The translations under genes were made by a program, and so were the position numbers. DNA of 64,000 nt from an uncultured Aquimarina sp. (GTDB lineage: Bacteria; Bacteroidota; Bacteroidia; Flavobacteriales; Flavobacteriaceae): assembly GCF_947492965.1 (NCBI RefSeq), contig NZ_CANLOZ010000010.1, forward strand, positions 1-64,000, given 5' to 3'. Below, one piece after another: positions 44,809 to 55,136 of the stretch. Within the stretch, counting starts at the first letter, position 1. Each line of letters begins with the position of its first letter. Under the pieces are notes generated by a model. It saw only the letters and a list, made by a program, of their open reading frames with translations. It searched no databases and was not told where the DNA came from.

Positions 44809-46110
44809 TTAGCTATCACTTCCGTAAACACTTACACCGTGTTCGTGAACATCTAATCCATCAATTTCTTCTTTTTCAGAAACACGAAGTCCAATCGTTT
44901 TCTTCAATATAATTAATACGATAAAACTTGTTACTACAGCCCATCCTATGTATGCTAATGTACCGATAGTTTGACTTGCTAAAAGTCCAGCTCCACCACC
45001 GTAGAATAAACCACCTTCTTTTGCAAATAAACCGATCAATACAGTTCCTAAGAAACCACAAGTTCCATGAACTGAAATTGCTCCCACTGGATCATCTATC
45101 TTAAGTACTTTATCAAGTAATTCGATAGAGAACACAACAGCGATACCACATATTAAACCGATCCACAGTGCACCGAATTGACTTACTGCACCACATCCTG
45201 CTGTAATACCAACTAATCCTGCTAATGCTCCATTTAATGTCATTGAAACATCTGGTTTTCCATATTTGATCCAAGTAAGGAACAAAGCAGCAACAGCACC
45301 AACGGCAGCGGCTATATTTGTATTAATAAGAACACTACCAGCAGCAATAGTATCATCACCACCCCATGCTAATTGTGATCCACCGTTAAATCCGAACCAT
45401 CCTAACCAAAGGATAAGAACCCCAAGAGCACCAAATAACATATTGTGTCCAGGAATCACGTTTACTTTTCCATTTTCATATTTACCAATACGTGGTCCAA
45501 CCAATTTTGCAGCTACTAATGCAGCACCACCACCAACAGCATGCACTACAGAAGATCCTGCAAAGTCAACAAAGTTTGGAAGTCCCATACTTTTCTCTAA
45601 TGTGTTTAACCAAGCACTGTCGTCAAAAGGCCAATACCAGCTACCCGAAATTGGATAAATGATTGCTGTAAGCACAAAAGAAAATATTAAATACGTTGAA
45701 AATTTAGTACGTCCAGCGATTGCTCCCGAAACAATAGTTGCAGCAGTTGCGCAGAATACCGTTTGGAAAAATAGATTATACCAATCGTCAGCATGAAAAA
45801 ATGCATATCCTTGATCTGCAGAACTCCATCTGAAAAAACCACCAGCAATTACTTTGTCTCCATACATAATTGCATAACCGATTGCCCAGAACATTATAGA
45901 ACCGATAGAAAGGTCCATAATATTTTTCATAACGATATTTACAGCATTTTTACTTCTGGTAAAACCTACTTCTACCAAGGTAAATCCTGCCTGCATAAAG
46001 AAAACTAGGATCGCAGAAAGCGTGATCCATAAAGCACCCATGTCCCCGTTGATTCCTTCCACGGCCGCTTTTACTGCTTCTTGTACGTCTGGTTGTTGTA
46101 TATAACTCAT
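44809..46110 (-). CDS. amtB: Ammonium transporter
   Basis: 433 residues, about eleven membrane helices; motifs DFAGSSVVHAVGGGAALVA and HGTCGFLGTVLIGLF carry the pore His pair. Brings in NH3/NH4+. Transcribed 36 bp after glnK, the usual glnK-amtB order. The GlnK protein normally blocks the channel when nitrogen is plentiful. Confidence 0.96.
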   Translation of the reverse strand: MSYIQQPDVQEAVKAAVEGINGDMGALWITLSAILVFFMQAGFTLVEVGFTRSKNAVNIVMKNIMDLSIGSIMFWAIGYAIMYGDKVIAGGFFRWSSADQGYAFFHADDWYNLFFQTVFCATAATIVSGAIAGRTKFSTYLIFSFVLTAIIYPISGSWYWPFDDSAWLNTLEKSMGLPNFVDFAGSSVVHAVGGGAALVAAKLVGPRIGKYENGKVNVIPGHNMLFGALGVLILWLGWFGFNGGSQLAWGGDDTIAAGSVLINTNIAAAVGAVAALFLTWIKYGKPDVSMTLNGALAGLVGITAGCGAVSQFGALWIGLICGIAVVFSIELLDKVLKIDDPVGAISVHGTCGFLGTVLIGLFAKEGGLFYGGGAGLLASQTIGTLAYIGWAVVTSFIVLIILKKTIGLRVSEKEEIDGLDVHEHGVSVYGSDS

Positions 46111-46146
46111 AAAATTTAGTTTTAGTTGATCTTTGTTGTATTAAGA

Positions 46147-46485
46147 TTATGATAAGGTAATCCCCCCTTTTTCTGATGTACGAATTCTATAGGCTTCTTT
46201 TATATCTGAAACAAATATTTTTCCATCACCAACTTCACCTGTTTTAGCAGCTTCTAAAATAGCAGCAATAGCTACTTCTTCGAAGTCATCGTTTACAACG
46301 ATCGATAAATAACGTCTTTGGATATCAGTAGTACTGTAAGAGATACCACGGTATACACTCCCTTTTTTCTCATTACCTACACCCGTTACATCCCAATAAG
46401 AAAAGAACGTAATGCCTTTTTCGTGAAGTGCTTCTTTAACCACACGATATTTTGATCTTCTGATGATTGCTTCTATTTTCTTCAT
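46147..46485 (-). CDS. glnK: PII nitrogen regulatory protein (GlnK-type)
   Basis: 112 residues: MKKIEAIIRRSKYRVVKEAL, T-loop region KKGSVYRGISYSTTDIQRR and the C-terminal GDGKIFVSDIKEAYRIRT typical of PII. The T-loop differs from the E. coli sequence, so uridylylation at the usual Tyr is uncertain. Binds ATP/2-oxoglutarate and controls AmtB. Directly upstream of amtB. Confidence 0.93.
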   Translation of the reverse strand: MKKIEAIIRRSKYRVVKEALHEKGITFFSYWDVTGVGNEKKGSVYRGISYSTTDIQRRYLSIVVNDDFEEVAIAAILEAAKTGEVGDGKIFVSDIKEAYRIRTSEKGGITLS

Positions 46486-46923
46486 AAAGACTAAAAAGTT
46501 AAAATTAATGTTAAATCTCTGTCAAAAATATGTGAATTACTTTTTAGCCTCAAAATTTATAAGGGTATTCATGTTATTTTTATCATTTTAAAATATTTAC
46601 CCCCTAAAAAATTAGGGGTATGTATTTTTTCAAGAAATAACTGAGGATTTCGCAGTGAAAGATTGATGTTTTTTTACGAAAACGTTTTCATTTATTTTTT
46701 TTAGCCTAAAATGCTGTAATACCTACGATTAATAAAGGTTTTTTGAAGAAAATCTCGTTATTAAATTCGTAATTTCAAGTCTTTATTTTAGGATTATATT
46801 AGTTAAATAGTCCTTTTTTTATCGAGCTCAAAAAAACGATGTTCCATACGCGGTTTTTCTTTTCCCTTCCTTAAGGTTTTGTTAATTTCAACAACTTGAA
46901 ACACTATTTAGATCGGAAATAAC
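46486..46923. other. Divergent control region glnK // gltB
   Basis: 438 bp with no gene, between divergent nitrogen genes. It includes the inverted repeat TACCCCCTAA/TTAGGGGTA (46598-46620, one extra C in the left arm), ~115 bp upstream of glnK. It should hold both promoters; I cannot name a single clear one. Confidence 0.6.
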
Positions 46924-49900
46924 ATGAAGAAACAAGGAATGTATCTGCCAGAATTCGAACACGACGCGTGTGGTGCTGGATTTATCTGTAGCTTAGAAGG
47001 TAAAAAGTCTAATGACATTATACATAAAGCACTAGAGATTCTGGAAAAATTAGAACATCGTGGAGCGGTAAGCTCAGATGGAAAAACAGGAGATGGAGCA
47101 GGAATACTAATAGATATACCACATGATTTCTTTTTAGAAAATTGTGAGTTTGATTTACCCGAAGCAGGAGAATATGCTGTAAGTAATGTGTTCTTACCTA
47201 AAAAAGAAAACCAGAGACAATATTGTATAGATACTTTCGAAAGAAATATCGAAAATCAAGGGTTGGTATTATTAGGATGGAGAGATGTTCCTGTGGACAC
47301 GGTACATTTAGGAGAAATAGCTGCTACTACAGAGCCTTTTATCAAACAAATATTTATTGGTAAGAATTCTAAGGATCAAAGTTATTTCGATTTTAACCTT
47401 AAATTATTCACGGCTAGAAAAATAACAGAACACGAAATTTACAGTTCTAAGTTATCTGAGAATAAATTCTTTTACTTACCAAGTTTGTCTACAAAGACTT
47501 TAATTTTTAAAGGTCTTTTAATGCCAGAGGATATCAAATTGTATTATACAGATTTGATGGATCCAAAGGTAGTAACAAGGCTTGCTTTGGTGCATCAACG
47601 TTTTTCTACCAATACATTTCCTACTTGGGATTTGGCACAACCTTTCCGCTATATGTGTCATAATGGCGAAATTAATACACTTAGAGGTAATGTAACAAGA
47701 ATGCGATCTAGAGAAGAATTATTAGCTAGTGATTGGTTTGGAGATGATATAAAAAAGATTTTACCGGTAGTATTAAAAGGTAAATCCGATTCTGCATCTA
47801 TGGACATGGTTGTAGAGTTATTATTAATGACAGGTAGATCTTTACCAGAGGTAATGATGATGATGGTACCTGAAGCTTGGGAAAAGAATCCAGAAATGTC
47901 AGAAGCGAAGAAGGCGTTTTATGAATACAATTCTTGTGCGATGGAACCTTGGGATGGTCCAGCTTCTATACCTTTTACAGATGGAAATTATATTGGAGCT
48001 GTACTGGATAGAAATGGATTAAGACCCTCTAGATATACCGTAACCAAGAATGGATATGTAATCATGTCTTCCGAGACGGGAGTTGTTGATATTGCACCAG
48101 AAAATATAGAATTTCATGGTCGCCTAGAACCTGGGAAAATGTTCTTGGTAAATATGGACGAAGGAAGAATTGTAAATGACGAGGAAATTAAGGAAGAAAT
48201 AGCAGCCAAACATCCGTATAGAAAGTGGATAGATAGCAGTTTAGTGCATTTAAAAGATATACCTTATAATGATTGTCCTTTATTCTTAGGAGAAGAAACA
48301 ATTGCTAAACGAAAAGAAGTATTTGGATATACTCAAGAGGATATCGATACGATTATCGTACCTATGAGTCAGTTAGCAAAGGAACCTATAGGTTCTATGG
48401 GATCAGATACCCCAATCGCGGTGCTTTCACAAAGGTCGCAACTGATTTACAATTATTTCAAGCAATTGTTTGCGCAGGTAACGAATCCGCCGTTAGATGG
48501 AATTCGTGAAGAATTAATCACTGATATCAGTCTTACCTTAGGGGCAGATCATAATATTTTTGATATTAATGAAAAGCACTGTAACAAATTAAAAATTCAG
48601 AATCCGGTTATATCTAAAGAGGATCTTGATAAAATTAAGACGTATACAGATAAAGGTTTTAAAGCTACTTCTGTATCCATGTTATACAACATTAATCGTG
48701 GACTTAATGGGTTAGAAGATGCTTTAGATACCATGTTAGATAAAGTTTCTGAAGCAATTGACGACGGAAGTAATATAATCATTCTTTCTGATAGAAATAT
48801 CAGTAAACATAGAGCGCCAATACCGGCATTGTTAGCTTGTTCTTTTGTGAATAGCGGATTACAAAAACTAGGAAAACGTTCTCAGGTTAGTATCATTATA
48901 GAATCTGCAGAACCAAGAGAAGTACATCATTTTGCTTTACTATTTGGATATGGCGCAAGTGCTATTAATCCTTATATGGTAAATGAGATTATCAAAGAAC
49001 AAATAGAAGATAATAATATTACCGCTTTAGAAGCAGAAGCAGCTATAAATAATTACAATAAAGCTGTTGGGAAAGGAGTATTAAAGGTAATGAACAAAAT
49101 AGGTATTTCTACATTGAATTCTTACCGTAGTTCTCAGTTATTTGAATGTATTGGAATCAATACCCAAGTGGTAGATAAGTATTTCCCAAATACTGCTACC
49201 CGTATACAAGGAATTGGATTATACGAAATAGAAAAAGAAATAGCGAAACGTCATAAAAGAGCATATATAGAAAGAGAAGTAGATGCTTCTTTAGATCTTG
49301 AAATAGGAGGGCAGTATAGATGGAGGCGTAATGGAGAGAAACATCAGTTTAATCCATTGTCTGTTGCTAAACTGCAAAAATCGGTAAGAGATAATGATCC
49401 TAAGACCTATAAAGAATATGCTGAATTAATCAACGAGCAATCCAAAGATCTTATGACTATTAGAGGATTATTGGAATTCTCTAATTATGATCCTATTCCT
49501 TTGGATGAGGTAGAACCGTGGACAGAAATCGTAAAACGTTTCAAAACTGGAGCGATGTCGTACGGATCGATTAGTAAAGAAGCTCATGAGAACCTGGCGG
49601 TAGCAATGAATCGTATTGGAGGAAAAAGTAATTCGGGAGAAGGAGGAGAAAATCCATTGCGTTTTTATAAAGATGTAAATGGTGATTGGAAGAATAGTGC
49701 TATTAAGCAAGTTGCTTCGGGTAGATTTGGAGTTTCGTCTAACTATCTTACCAATGCTGCTGAGATTCAAATAAAAATGGCTCAGGGAGCAAAACCAGGA
49801 GAAGGAGGACAATTACCAGGACCTAAAGTAAATCCTGAGATTGCAAAAACACGTAATTCTACACCGTACGTAGGATTGATTTCGCCACCACCACATCACG

Positions 49901-51423
49901 ATATCTATTCTATAGAAGATTTATCACAGTTAATCTATGACCTAAAATCTGCGAATAGAGATGCACGAATTAATGTGAAATTAGTATCAGAAGTAGGAGT
50001 TGGTACTGTTGCCGCAGGTGTAGCTAAAGCAAAAGCGGACGTAATTCTTATATCTGGATTCGATGGAGGAACAGGAGCATCACCATTAACTTCTCTAAAA
50101 CACGCTGGTTTGCCTTGGGAGCTGGGAATCGCAGAAGCGCAGCAGACTTTGGTAGGAAATAACCTAAGAAGTCGTATTGTATTAGAATGTGATGGTCAGT
50201 TAAAAACAGGAAGAGATGTAGCGGTTGCTTGTTTATTAGGAGCGGAAGAATTTGGATTTGCAACAGCACCGTTAGTAGCTTCTGGTTGTATAATGATGAG
50301 AGTTTGTCACTTGAATACCTGTCCAGTTGGAATTGCTACTCAGAATCCTGAATTGCGTAAGAAATTCAAAGGAAAACCTGAGCATGTGGTAAATTATATG
50401 TACTTCGTAGCTCAAGAGCTAAGAGAAATCATGGCAAAGCTTGGTTTTAGAACTATCGATGAAATGGTAGGACAAGTACATAAATTAGATCGTAAAAAAG
50501 CAATTGAGCATTACAAGACTGCAGGAGTAGATCTTTCTCCGATATTACATCAGGTAGAAGCGCCAGAAGGTGTTGGTATTTACAATTCTGAAATGCAAGA
50601 TCATGGTTTAGGAAGATCTATTGATTTCGAAATTATCGAGCAGGCTCACCAGGCACTATTTAGAAAAGAAAAAACCACCTTGGATTTTGATATTACTAAT
50701 ACAGATAGAGCAGTAGGAGCGATTCTAAGTAATGAGATTTCTAAGATATATGGAGCGCAAGGTCTTCCAGATAGCACATTGAAATTAAACTTTACTGGAG
50801 CAGCAGGACAAAGCTTCGGAGCATTTGCTACCAAAGGTCTTACCATGGTGGTTAATGGTAATACTAATGATTATTTAGGTAAAGGATTATCTGGAGCTAA
50901 ATTAATTATTAAAGTACCAGACGAAGCGACATTAATTCCTGAAAATAATGTGATTACGGGTAATGTAACTTTATATGGAGCTACAGATGGAGAAGTGTAT
51001 ATCAATGGTAAAGCAGGTGAGCGATTCTGTGTTCGTAATTCTGGTGCCAAAGCAGTAGTGGAAGGTATTGGAGATCATGGATGTGAATATATGACTGGTG
51101 GTGTTGCCGTAATTCTTGGAGAGGTTGGTAGAAACTTCGGAGCTGGAATGTCTGGTGGAATAGCATATATCTATGATGACAAGAAAACATTTGAAGCACA
51201 TTGCAATAAAGAAGCTTTAAACCTAGATCCTGTAGTGATTCCTGAGGATGTTAAAGAGTTAAAAGATTTAATAGAGTCACATTATAATGCCACGTTAAGT
51301 CCATTAGCTCAGAGAATTCTTGAAAACTGGGAAAGTGAATTACCAAAGTTCATCAAAATATTCCCAGAAGAATATAAGCAAGCATTAAAACGATTAGAAG
51401 AAGAAAAATTAGCACAAGCATAA
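46924..51423 (+). CDS. gltB: Glutamate synthase (NADPH) large subunit
   Basis: 1499 residues. The catalytic Cys of the glutaminase domain is C16 (DACGAGFICSL), after a 15-residue propeptide. Central and FMN/TIM-barrel domains (GGENPLRFY, GGTGASPLTSLKH), the 3Fe-4S cluster (RVCHLNTCPVGIATQ) and a C-terminal beta-helix domain (GDHGCEYMTGGVAVILG). Makes two glutamates from glutamine and 2-oxoglutarate, with GltD supplying electrons. Usual length ~1500. Confidence 0.97.
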   Translation: MKKQGMYLPEFEHDACGAGFICSLEGKKSNDIIHKALEILEKLEHRGAVSSDGKTGDGAGILIDIPHDFFLENCEFDLPEAGEYAVSNVFLPKKENQRQYCIDTFERNIENQGLVLLGWRDVPVDTVHLGEIAATTEPFIKQIFIGKNSKDQSYFDFNLKLFTARKITEHEIYSSKLSENKFFYLPSLSTKTLIFKGLLMPEDIKLYYTDLMDPKVVTRLALVHQRFSTNTFPTWDLAQPFRYMCHNGEINTLRGNVTRMRSREELLASDWFGDDIKKILPVVLKGKSDSASMDMVVELLLMTGRSLPEVMMMMVPEAWEKNPEMSEAKKAFYEYNSCAMEPWDGPASIPFTDGNYIGAVLDRNGLRPSRYTVTKNGYVIMSSETGVVDIAPENIEFHGRLEPGKMFLVNMDEGRIVNDEEIKEEIAAKHPYRKWIDSSLVHLKDIPYNDCPLFLGEETIAKRKEVFGYTQEDIDTIIVPMSQLAKEPIGSMGSDTPIAVLSQRSQLIYNYFKQLFAQVTNPPLDGIREELITDISLTLGADHNIFDINEKHCNKLKIQNPVISKEDLDKIKTYTDKGFKATSVSMLYNINRGLNGLEDALDTMLDKVSEAIDDGSNIIILSDRNISKHRAPIPALLACSFVNSGLQKLGKRSQVSIIIESAEPREVHHFALLFGYGASAINPYMVNEIIKEQIEDNNITALEAEAAINNYNKAVGKGVLKVMNKIGISTLNSYRSSQLFECIGINTQVVDKYFPNTATRIQGIGLYEIEKEIAKRHKRAYIEREVDASLDLEIGGQYRWRRNGEKHQFNPLSVAKLQKSVRDNDPKTYKEYAELINEQSKDLMTIRGLLEFSNYDPIPLDEVEPWTEIVKRFKTGAMSYGSISKEAHENLAVAMNRIGGKSNSGEGGENPLRFYKDVNGDWKNSAIKQVASGRFGVSSNYLTNAAEIQIKMAQGAKPGEGGQLPGPKVNPEIAKTRNSTPYVGLISPPPHHDIYSIEDLSQLIYDLKSANRDARINVKLVSEVGVGTVAAGVAKAKADVILISGFDGGTGASPLTSLKHAGLPWELGIAEAQQTLVGNNLRSRIVLECDGQLKTGRDVAVACLLGAEEFGFATAPLVASGCIMMRVCHLNTCPVGIATQNPELRKKFKGKPEHVVNYMYFVAQELREIMAKLGFRTIDEMVGQVHKLDRKKAIEHYKTAGVDLSPILHQVEAPEGVGIYNSEMQDHGLGRSIDFEIIEQAHQALFRKEKTTLDFDITNTDRAVGAILSNEISKIYGAQGLPDSTLKLNFTGAAGQSFGAFATKGLTMVVNGNTNDYLGKGLSGAKLIIKVPDEATLIPENNVITGNVTLYGATDGEVYINGKAGERFCVRNSGAKAVVEGIGDHGCEYMTGGVAVILGEVGRNFGAGMSGGIAYIYDDKKTFEAHCNKEALNLDPVVIPEDVKELKDLIESHYNATLSPLAQRILENWESELPKFIKIFPEEYKQALKRLEEEKLAQA

Positions 51424-51435
51424 ACGATAATAAAG

Positions 51436-52899
51436 ATGGGAAAGACAACTGGATTTTTAGAATTTGAAAGAGAGACGGAACAGTATGAACCTGTTAAAGA
51501 TCGTATAAAAGGATATAAAGAGTTTACCGTTCCTATGACGGAAAGTAAACTTAAAGACCAAGGAGCAAGATGTATGGATTGCGGAATTCCATTTTGCCAT
51601 AGCGGATGCCCGTTAGGAAATCTAATACCTGATTTTAATGATGCGGTGTATCGTGGGAAATGGGAGAAAGCAACACGCATTTTACACTCCACAAATAATT
51701 TTCCCGAGTTTACAGGGAGATTATGTCCGGCACCTTGCGAAGAAGCTTGTGTTTTAGGGATTAACGAAGATCCCGTAACCATAGAAAATATTGAAAAAAA
51801 TATTGTTGAGGAAGCTTTTAAAAATGGATGGATTAAAGCTAATCCTCCCAAAGAAAGAACAGGTAAAACAGTAGCGGTTATTGGATCAGGTCCTGCTGGA
51901 TTAGCAACAGCACAGCAATTAAACCGTGCGGGTCATTTGGTGACTGTTTTTGAGAGAGACGAGAAGGTAGGAGGGTTACTTCGATATGGAATTCCGGATT
52001 TTAAGATGGAAAAAAATGTAATCGATCGTCGAATTGAAGTGTTAGAAGAAGAAGGAATTATTTTTAAAACAAATACCTTTATCGGAAAAGATGTAAAGGC
52101 GGATGCATTAAAAGAAGATTTTGATGCAGTTGTATTATGTACAGGAGCAACGGTTCGAAGAAATTTACCGGTAAAAGGTTCTGATCTAAAAGGTGTTGTG
52201 CAAGCAATGGACTTTTTACCACAAAACAATCGAAGAGTCGATGGTATTAAGGATTTGGGAGAAGAAATTTTAGCGACAGGAAAAGATGTTATCGTTATCG
52301 GTGGTGGAGATACAGGATCTGATTGTATAGGAACTTCTGTACGTCATGGAGCTACTTCTGTTACTAATTTTGAAATCATGGGTAAAGGTACTACAGCCAG
52401 ACCTGCTAATCAGCCTTGGCCGTTTTGGCCAATGAGATTGCGTACAAGTTCTTCTCACGAAGAAGGAGTAGAACGTAACTGGAGCATTTCTACAAAAGAA
52501 TTTTTAGGAGATGAAAATGGAAATTTGAAAGGATTAATAACATCGCAGGTAGAATGGATCAAAGAAAATGGACGTTTTACACTAAAAGAAATTCCAAATA
52601 CCGAAAAAGAATGGAAGTGTGAGCTAGCATTACTAGCGCTTGGATTTACAGGTTCAGAACCAACTATCGCAGAGCAGTTAGGTATTGATATGGATGCTCG
52701 AACAAATATCCAGGCTTCAGAAGATAATTATGCTACCAATGTAAAAGGAGTTTTTGCAGCCGGAGATACAAGAAGAGGTCAGTCTCTAATTGTATGGGCT
52801 ATTGCCGAAGGAAGACAAGCAGCATATCATGTAGATACATATTTAATGGGAAGCTCTAATCTACCACTAAAAGGAGAAGGAGACTTACCAAGAATTTAG
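51436..52899 (+). CDS. gltD: Glutamate synthase small subunit
   Basis: 487 residues. The N-terminal Cys-rich Fe-S motif CMDCGIPFCHSGCPLGNL and a second CPAPCEEACVLG; FAD site GSGPAGLATA; NADPH site GGGDTGSDCIGT. Transfers electrons from NADPH to GltB. 12 bp after gltB and followed by a strong hairpin. Confidence 0.97.
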   Translation: MGKTTGFLEFERETEQYEPVKDRIKGYKEFTVPMTESKLKDQGARCMDCGIPFCHSGCPLGNLIPDFNDAVYRGKWEKATRILHSTNNFPEFTGRLCPAPCEEACVLGINEDPVTIENIEKNIVEEAFKNGWIKANPPKERTGKTVAVIGSGPAGLATAQQLNRAGHLVTVFERDEKVGGLLRYGIPDFKMEKNVIDRRIEVLEEEGIIFKTNTFIGKDVKADALKEDFDAVVLCTGATVRRNLPVKGSDLKGVVQAMDFLPQNNRRVDGIKDLGEEILATGKDVIVIGGGDTGSDCIGTSVRHGATSVTNFEIMGKGTTARPANQPWPFWPMRLRTSSSHEEGVERNWSISTKEFLGDENGNLKGLITSQVEWIKENGRFTLKEIPNTEKEWKCELALLALGFTGSEPTIAEQLGIDMDARTNIQASEDNYATNVKGVFAAGDTRRGQSLIVWAIAEGRQAAYHVDTYLMGSSNLPLKGEGDLPRI

Positions 52900-52936
52900 T
52901 TTTTTAGAATCTAATATTCAATATTAGTGTTAATTA

Positions 52937-52975
52937 AAGGCTGCTAGTGAGCGTATGTGCTAGCAGCCTTTTTTT
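52937..52975 (+). terminator. Terminator of gltBD
   Basis: AAGGCTGCTAG (52937-52947) and CTAGCAGCCTT (52960-52970) form an 11-bp stem with a following T-run. It also lies just after the stop of the leftward LytTR gene. Confidence 0.92.
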
Positions 52976-52980
52976 GTATG

Positions 52981-53718
52981 TTATTTTTTGAGAATTTTAT
53001 TGTGTACGATCTTCTGCATTATTTTAGATCTATAATTTCTGCCTAATGGAATATGATTAGATGCAATAGTAATCCCCTCCGCTTCTATAGAATCAATTTT
53101 ATGGATACAAACGATATAAGATTTATGAACCTGCAGAAAAATATCAGAATCTAATTGTTTAGCAACTTCCTTTAAAGGAATTAGAGAGAGATATTTTTTT
53201 CCATCAGCCGTATGAAATGCTACGTAATTTTGCATGGATTTTATAAAGAGAATATCATCAAAATATAACTTTTTATAACTGTTGTCACATTTTATAAAAA
53301 CATAATCTGATGTAGTAGTATCGCTGGTAGATATAGTTTCAGTGTTATTGTTATTGAGCAAGAGATATTGCTCCTTTACCTTACAAACCGCTTTAAAAAA
53401 ACGAGTAAAAGTAATTGGTTTTAATAGGTAATCCATTACGTCTAAATCAAAGCCTTCTAAAGCATAATTAGGAAATGCGGTCGTAATGATGACCATCGGT
53501 TTTGATTTCATGGATTTCAGAAATTCGATTCCATTCATTCTAGGCATTTGGATATCTAGAAATAAAAGATCTGCTTCGTGAGCATTCTTAATTTTAGTCA
53601 TTTCTAATGGATTCGAACAGCTACCATGTAATACTAAAAAATCTACTTCTGCTATATAATTAGAAATACACTCTCTTGCTAAAGGTTCGTCATCAATTAC
53701 AATACATTTTAAAACCAT
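52981..53718 (-). CDS. LytTR-family response regulator
   Basis: 245 residues. Receiver domain with CIVIDDEPLA and LLFLDIQMPRMNG (phosphorylated Asp in LDIQMP), then a LytTR DNA-binding domain (SLIPLKEVAKQL, VHKSYIV). Partner of the histidine kinase encoded 10 bp upstream. Targets unknown; the divergent NTF2-like cluster at 55137 is a candidate by location. Confidence 0.93.
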   Translation of the reverse strand: MVLKCIVIDDEPLARECISNYIAEVDFLVLHGSCSNPLEMTKIKNAHEADLLFLDIQMPRMNGIEFLKSMKSKPMVIITTAFPNYALEGFDLDVMDYLLKPITFTRFFKAVCKVKEQYLLLNNNNTETISTSDTTTSDYVFIKCDNSYKKLYFDDILFIKSMQNYVAFHTADGKKYLSLIPLKEVAKQLDSDIFLQVHKSYIVCIHKIDSIEAEGITIASNHIPLGRNYRSKIMQKIVHNKILKK

Positions 53719-53728
53719 ACTTTATTTT

Positions 53729-54892
53729 TTAAGATTGTAATGAGGTAATTGGATTGATTATCGGTTCCGAAGAAATAGAGAGCGATTGTAACAATAATTG
53801 AAGCTCTATCGTAAATATATTATTGGTTTTTTGAATATCAAGATGATATTGGTTTTTGTATACTAAATCCAATCGTCTTCTAACATTTTTCAAACCAATT
53901 CCGCTATTTTTCATAAGATCCTCAGCATTATAATTATCATAATTATTAATGCTATTTTTTATTCTAAAGAGTATTTTCTCCTCGTAACAATGAAGCTCAA
54001 TTTCAATCCAGTTTTTTTGATCTTCTCCAAGAGAAACATGTTTAAAAGCATTTTCTACAAAAGGCATTAGAATAAAGGGAGCAATTGAGATATTACCATA
54101 TGCTTGATCTTTAATAGTAGTGGTAACTTTAACAGTATTGTCTAGTCTTAACTTTCCAAGGTTAATAAAATTTTTTAAGTAATTAATTTCCTTTTCTAAT
54201 GGGATCTTAGATTCATTGCACTCATAGAGTTGATATCTCATGAGATCAGAAAAATTGGCTAAGGATTCAGAAGCCATGTCAGGGTTTTTATGGATCAAAA
54301 CAAAGATGGAGTTGATAGTATTAAATAAGAAGTGAGGATTAAATTGAGATTTTAGAAATTTAAGTTCAGTTTCAATTTTTTCCTTTTCCAATAATTGTTG
54401 TCGCTGTTGCGACTTTATCCAGTTTTTTGTGAGTTTTATGCTCATTGCTAAGGTCATACTAGCCAGTGTAGAGGATATAGGTCCAGACCTTAGAAGTTTT
54501 GAAAAACTTTGATTGTCAAATAGCTCCGCAACAGTTGAATTTGCCACGTATGCTGTTACATAATAACCAGAAGTAAGAATAAATACAGTAACCAATATCG
54601 TTGCACCGAAAAAAAGAAGATAGGTAAGGTATTTTCTTTTCTCTAGGAATTTAGGAATGAGGTAATATAAATTGAAGTATACTGCTGCTGCCTGAAAAAC
54701 AAAATAGAACAGAAATTTTACATTATATGGTGGAAAGAAAATATTATACGCAGCTTCTTTTGCACTTCCTATTCCAATAGCCCACCACATATAATGATAT
54801 GCAAACCAAAATAAAAGATGGTACGCTTTATAACGATATAAAACGTTCAGAATTTTAGAGTTCTTAAAGGTATCCAAAGATATAACAGACAT
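53729..54892 (-). CDS. LytS/YehU-type sensor histidine kinase
   Basis: 387 residues. About four membrane helices in the first ~165, a helical linker, then the His_kinase domain with the site LKSQFNPHFLFNTINSI and the ATPase part (FILMPFVENAFKHV, GIGLKNVRRRLDLVY). No extracellular sensor domain is visible. Forms a two-component pair with the LytTR gene. Confidence 0.93.
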   Translation of the reverse strand: MSVISLDTFKNSKILNVLYRYKAYHLLFWFAYHYMWWAIGIGSAKEAAYNIFFPPYNVKFLFYFVFQAAAVYFNLYYLIPKFLEKRKYLTYLLFFGATILVTVFILTSGYYVTAYVANSTVAELFDNQSFSKLLRSGPISSTLASMTLAMSIKLTKNWIKSQQRQQLLEKEKIETELKFLKSQFNPHFLFNTINSIFVLIHKNPDMASESLANFSDLMRYQLYECNESKIPLEKEINYLKNFINLGKLRLDNTVKVTTTIKDQAYGNISIAPFILMPFVENAFKHVSLGEDQKNWIEIELHCYEEKILFRIKNSINNYDNYNAEDLMKNSGIGLKNVRRRLDLVYKNQYHLDIQKTNNIFTIELQLLLQSLSISSEPIINPITSLQS

Positions 54893-55136
54893 ACATGTAT
54901 TACTTACAACTCATTAAAATAAGAAAATAGTTGCTAACCCTACTGCTCTTAATTGATTTATTGATCAACAGCTCTAAATTATTGACGAACGCAAAAAAAC
55001 TCATCTTTTTTAATCTCCTTTTTTACAGACTCCTAAAATTCGTCGAACATCAATACTTCAGTTCGTTTGATCAATTTAGTGTGTTAACAAGTTAGTATTC
55101 AGGGTATTTTAGCATAAATCACAAAACAAAACCATT

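Noticed and set aside
45266-45658. 130-codon plus-strand frame opposite amtB
   Set aside because: Antisense to a fully conserved ammonium transporter; composition is that of a shadow frame.
46486-46923. Riboswitch upstream of gltB
   Set aside because: No recognisable glutamine or other riboswitch core; only an AT-rich leader and one inverted repeat.
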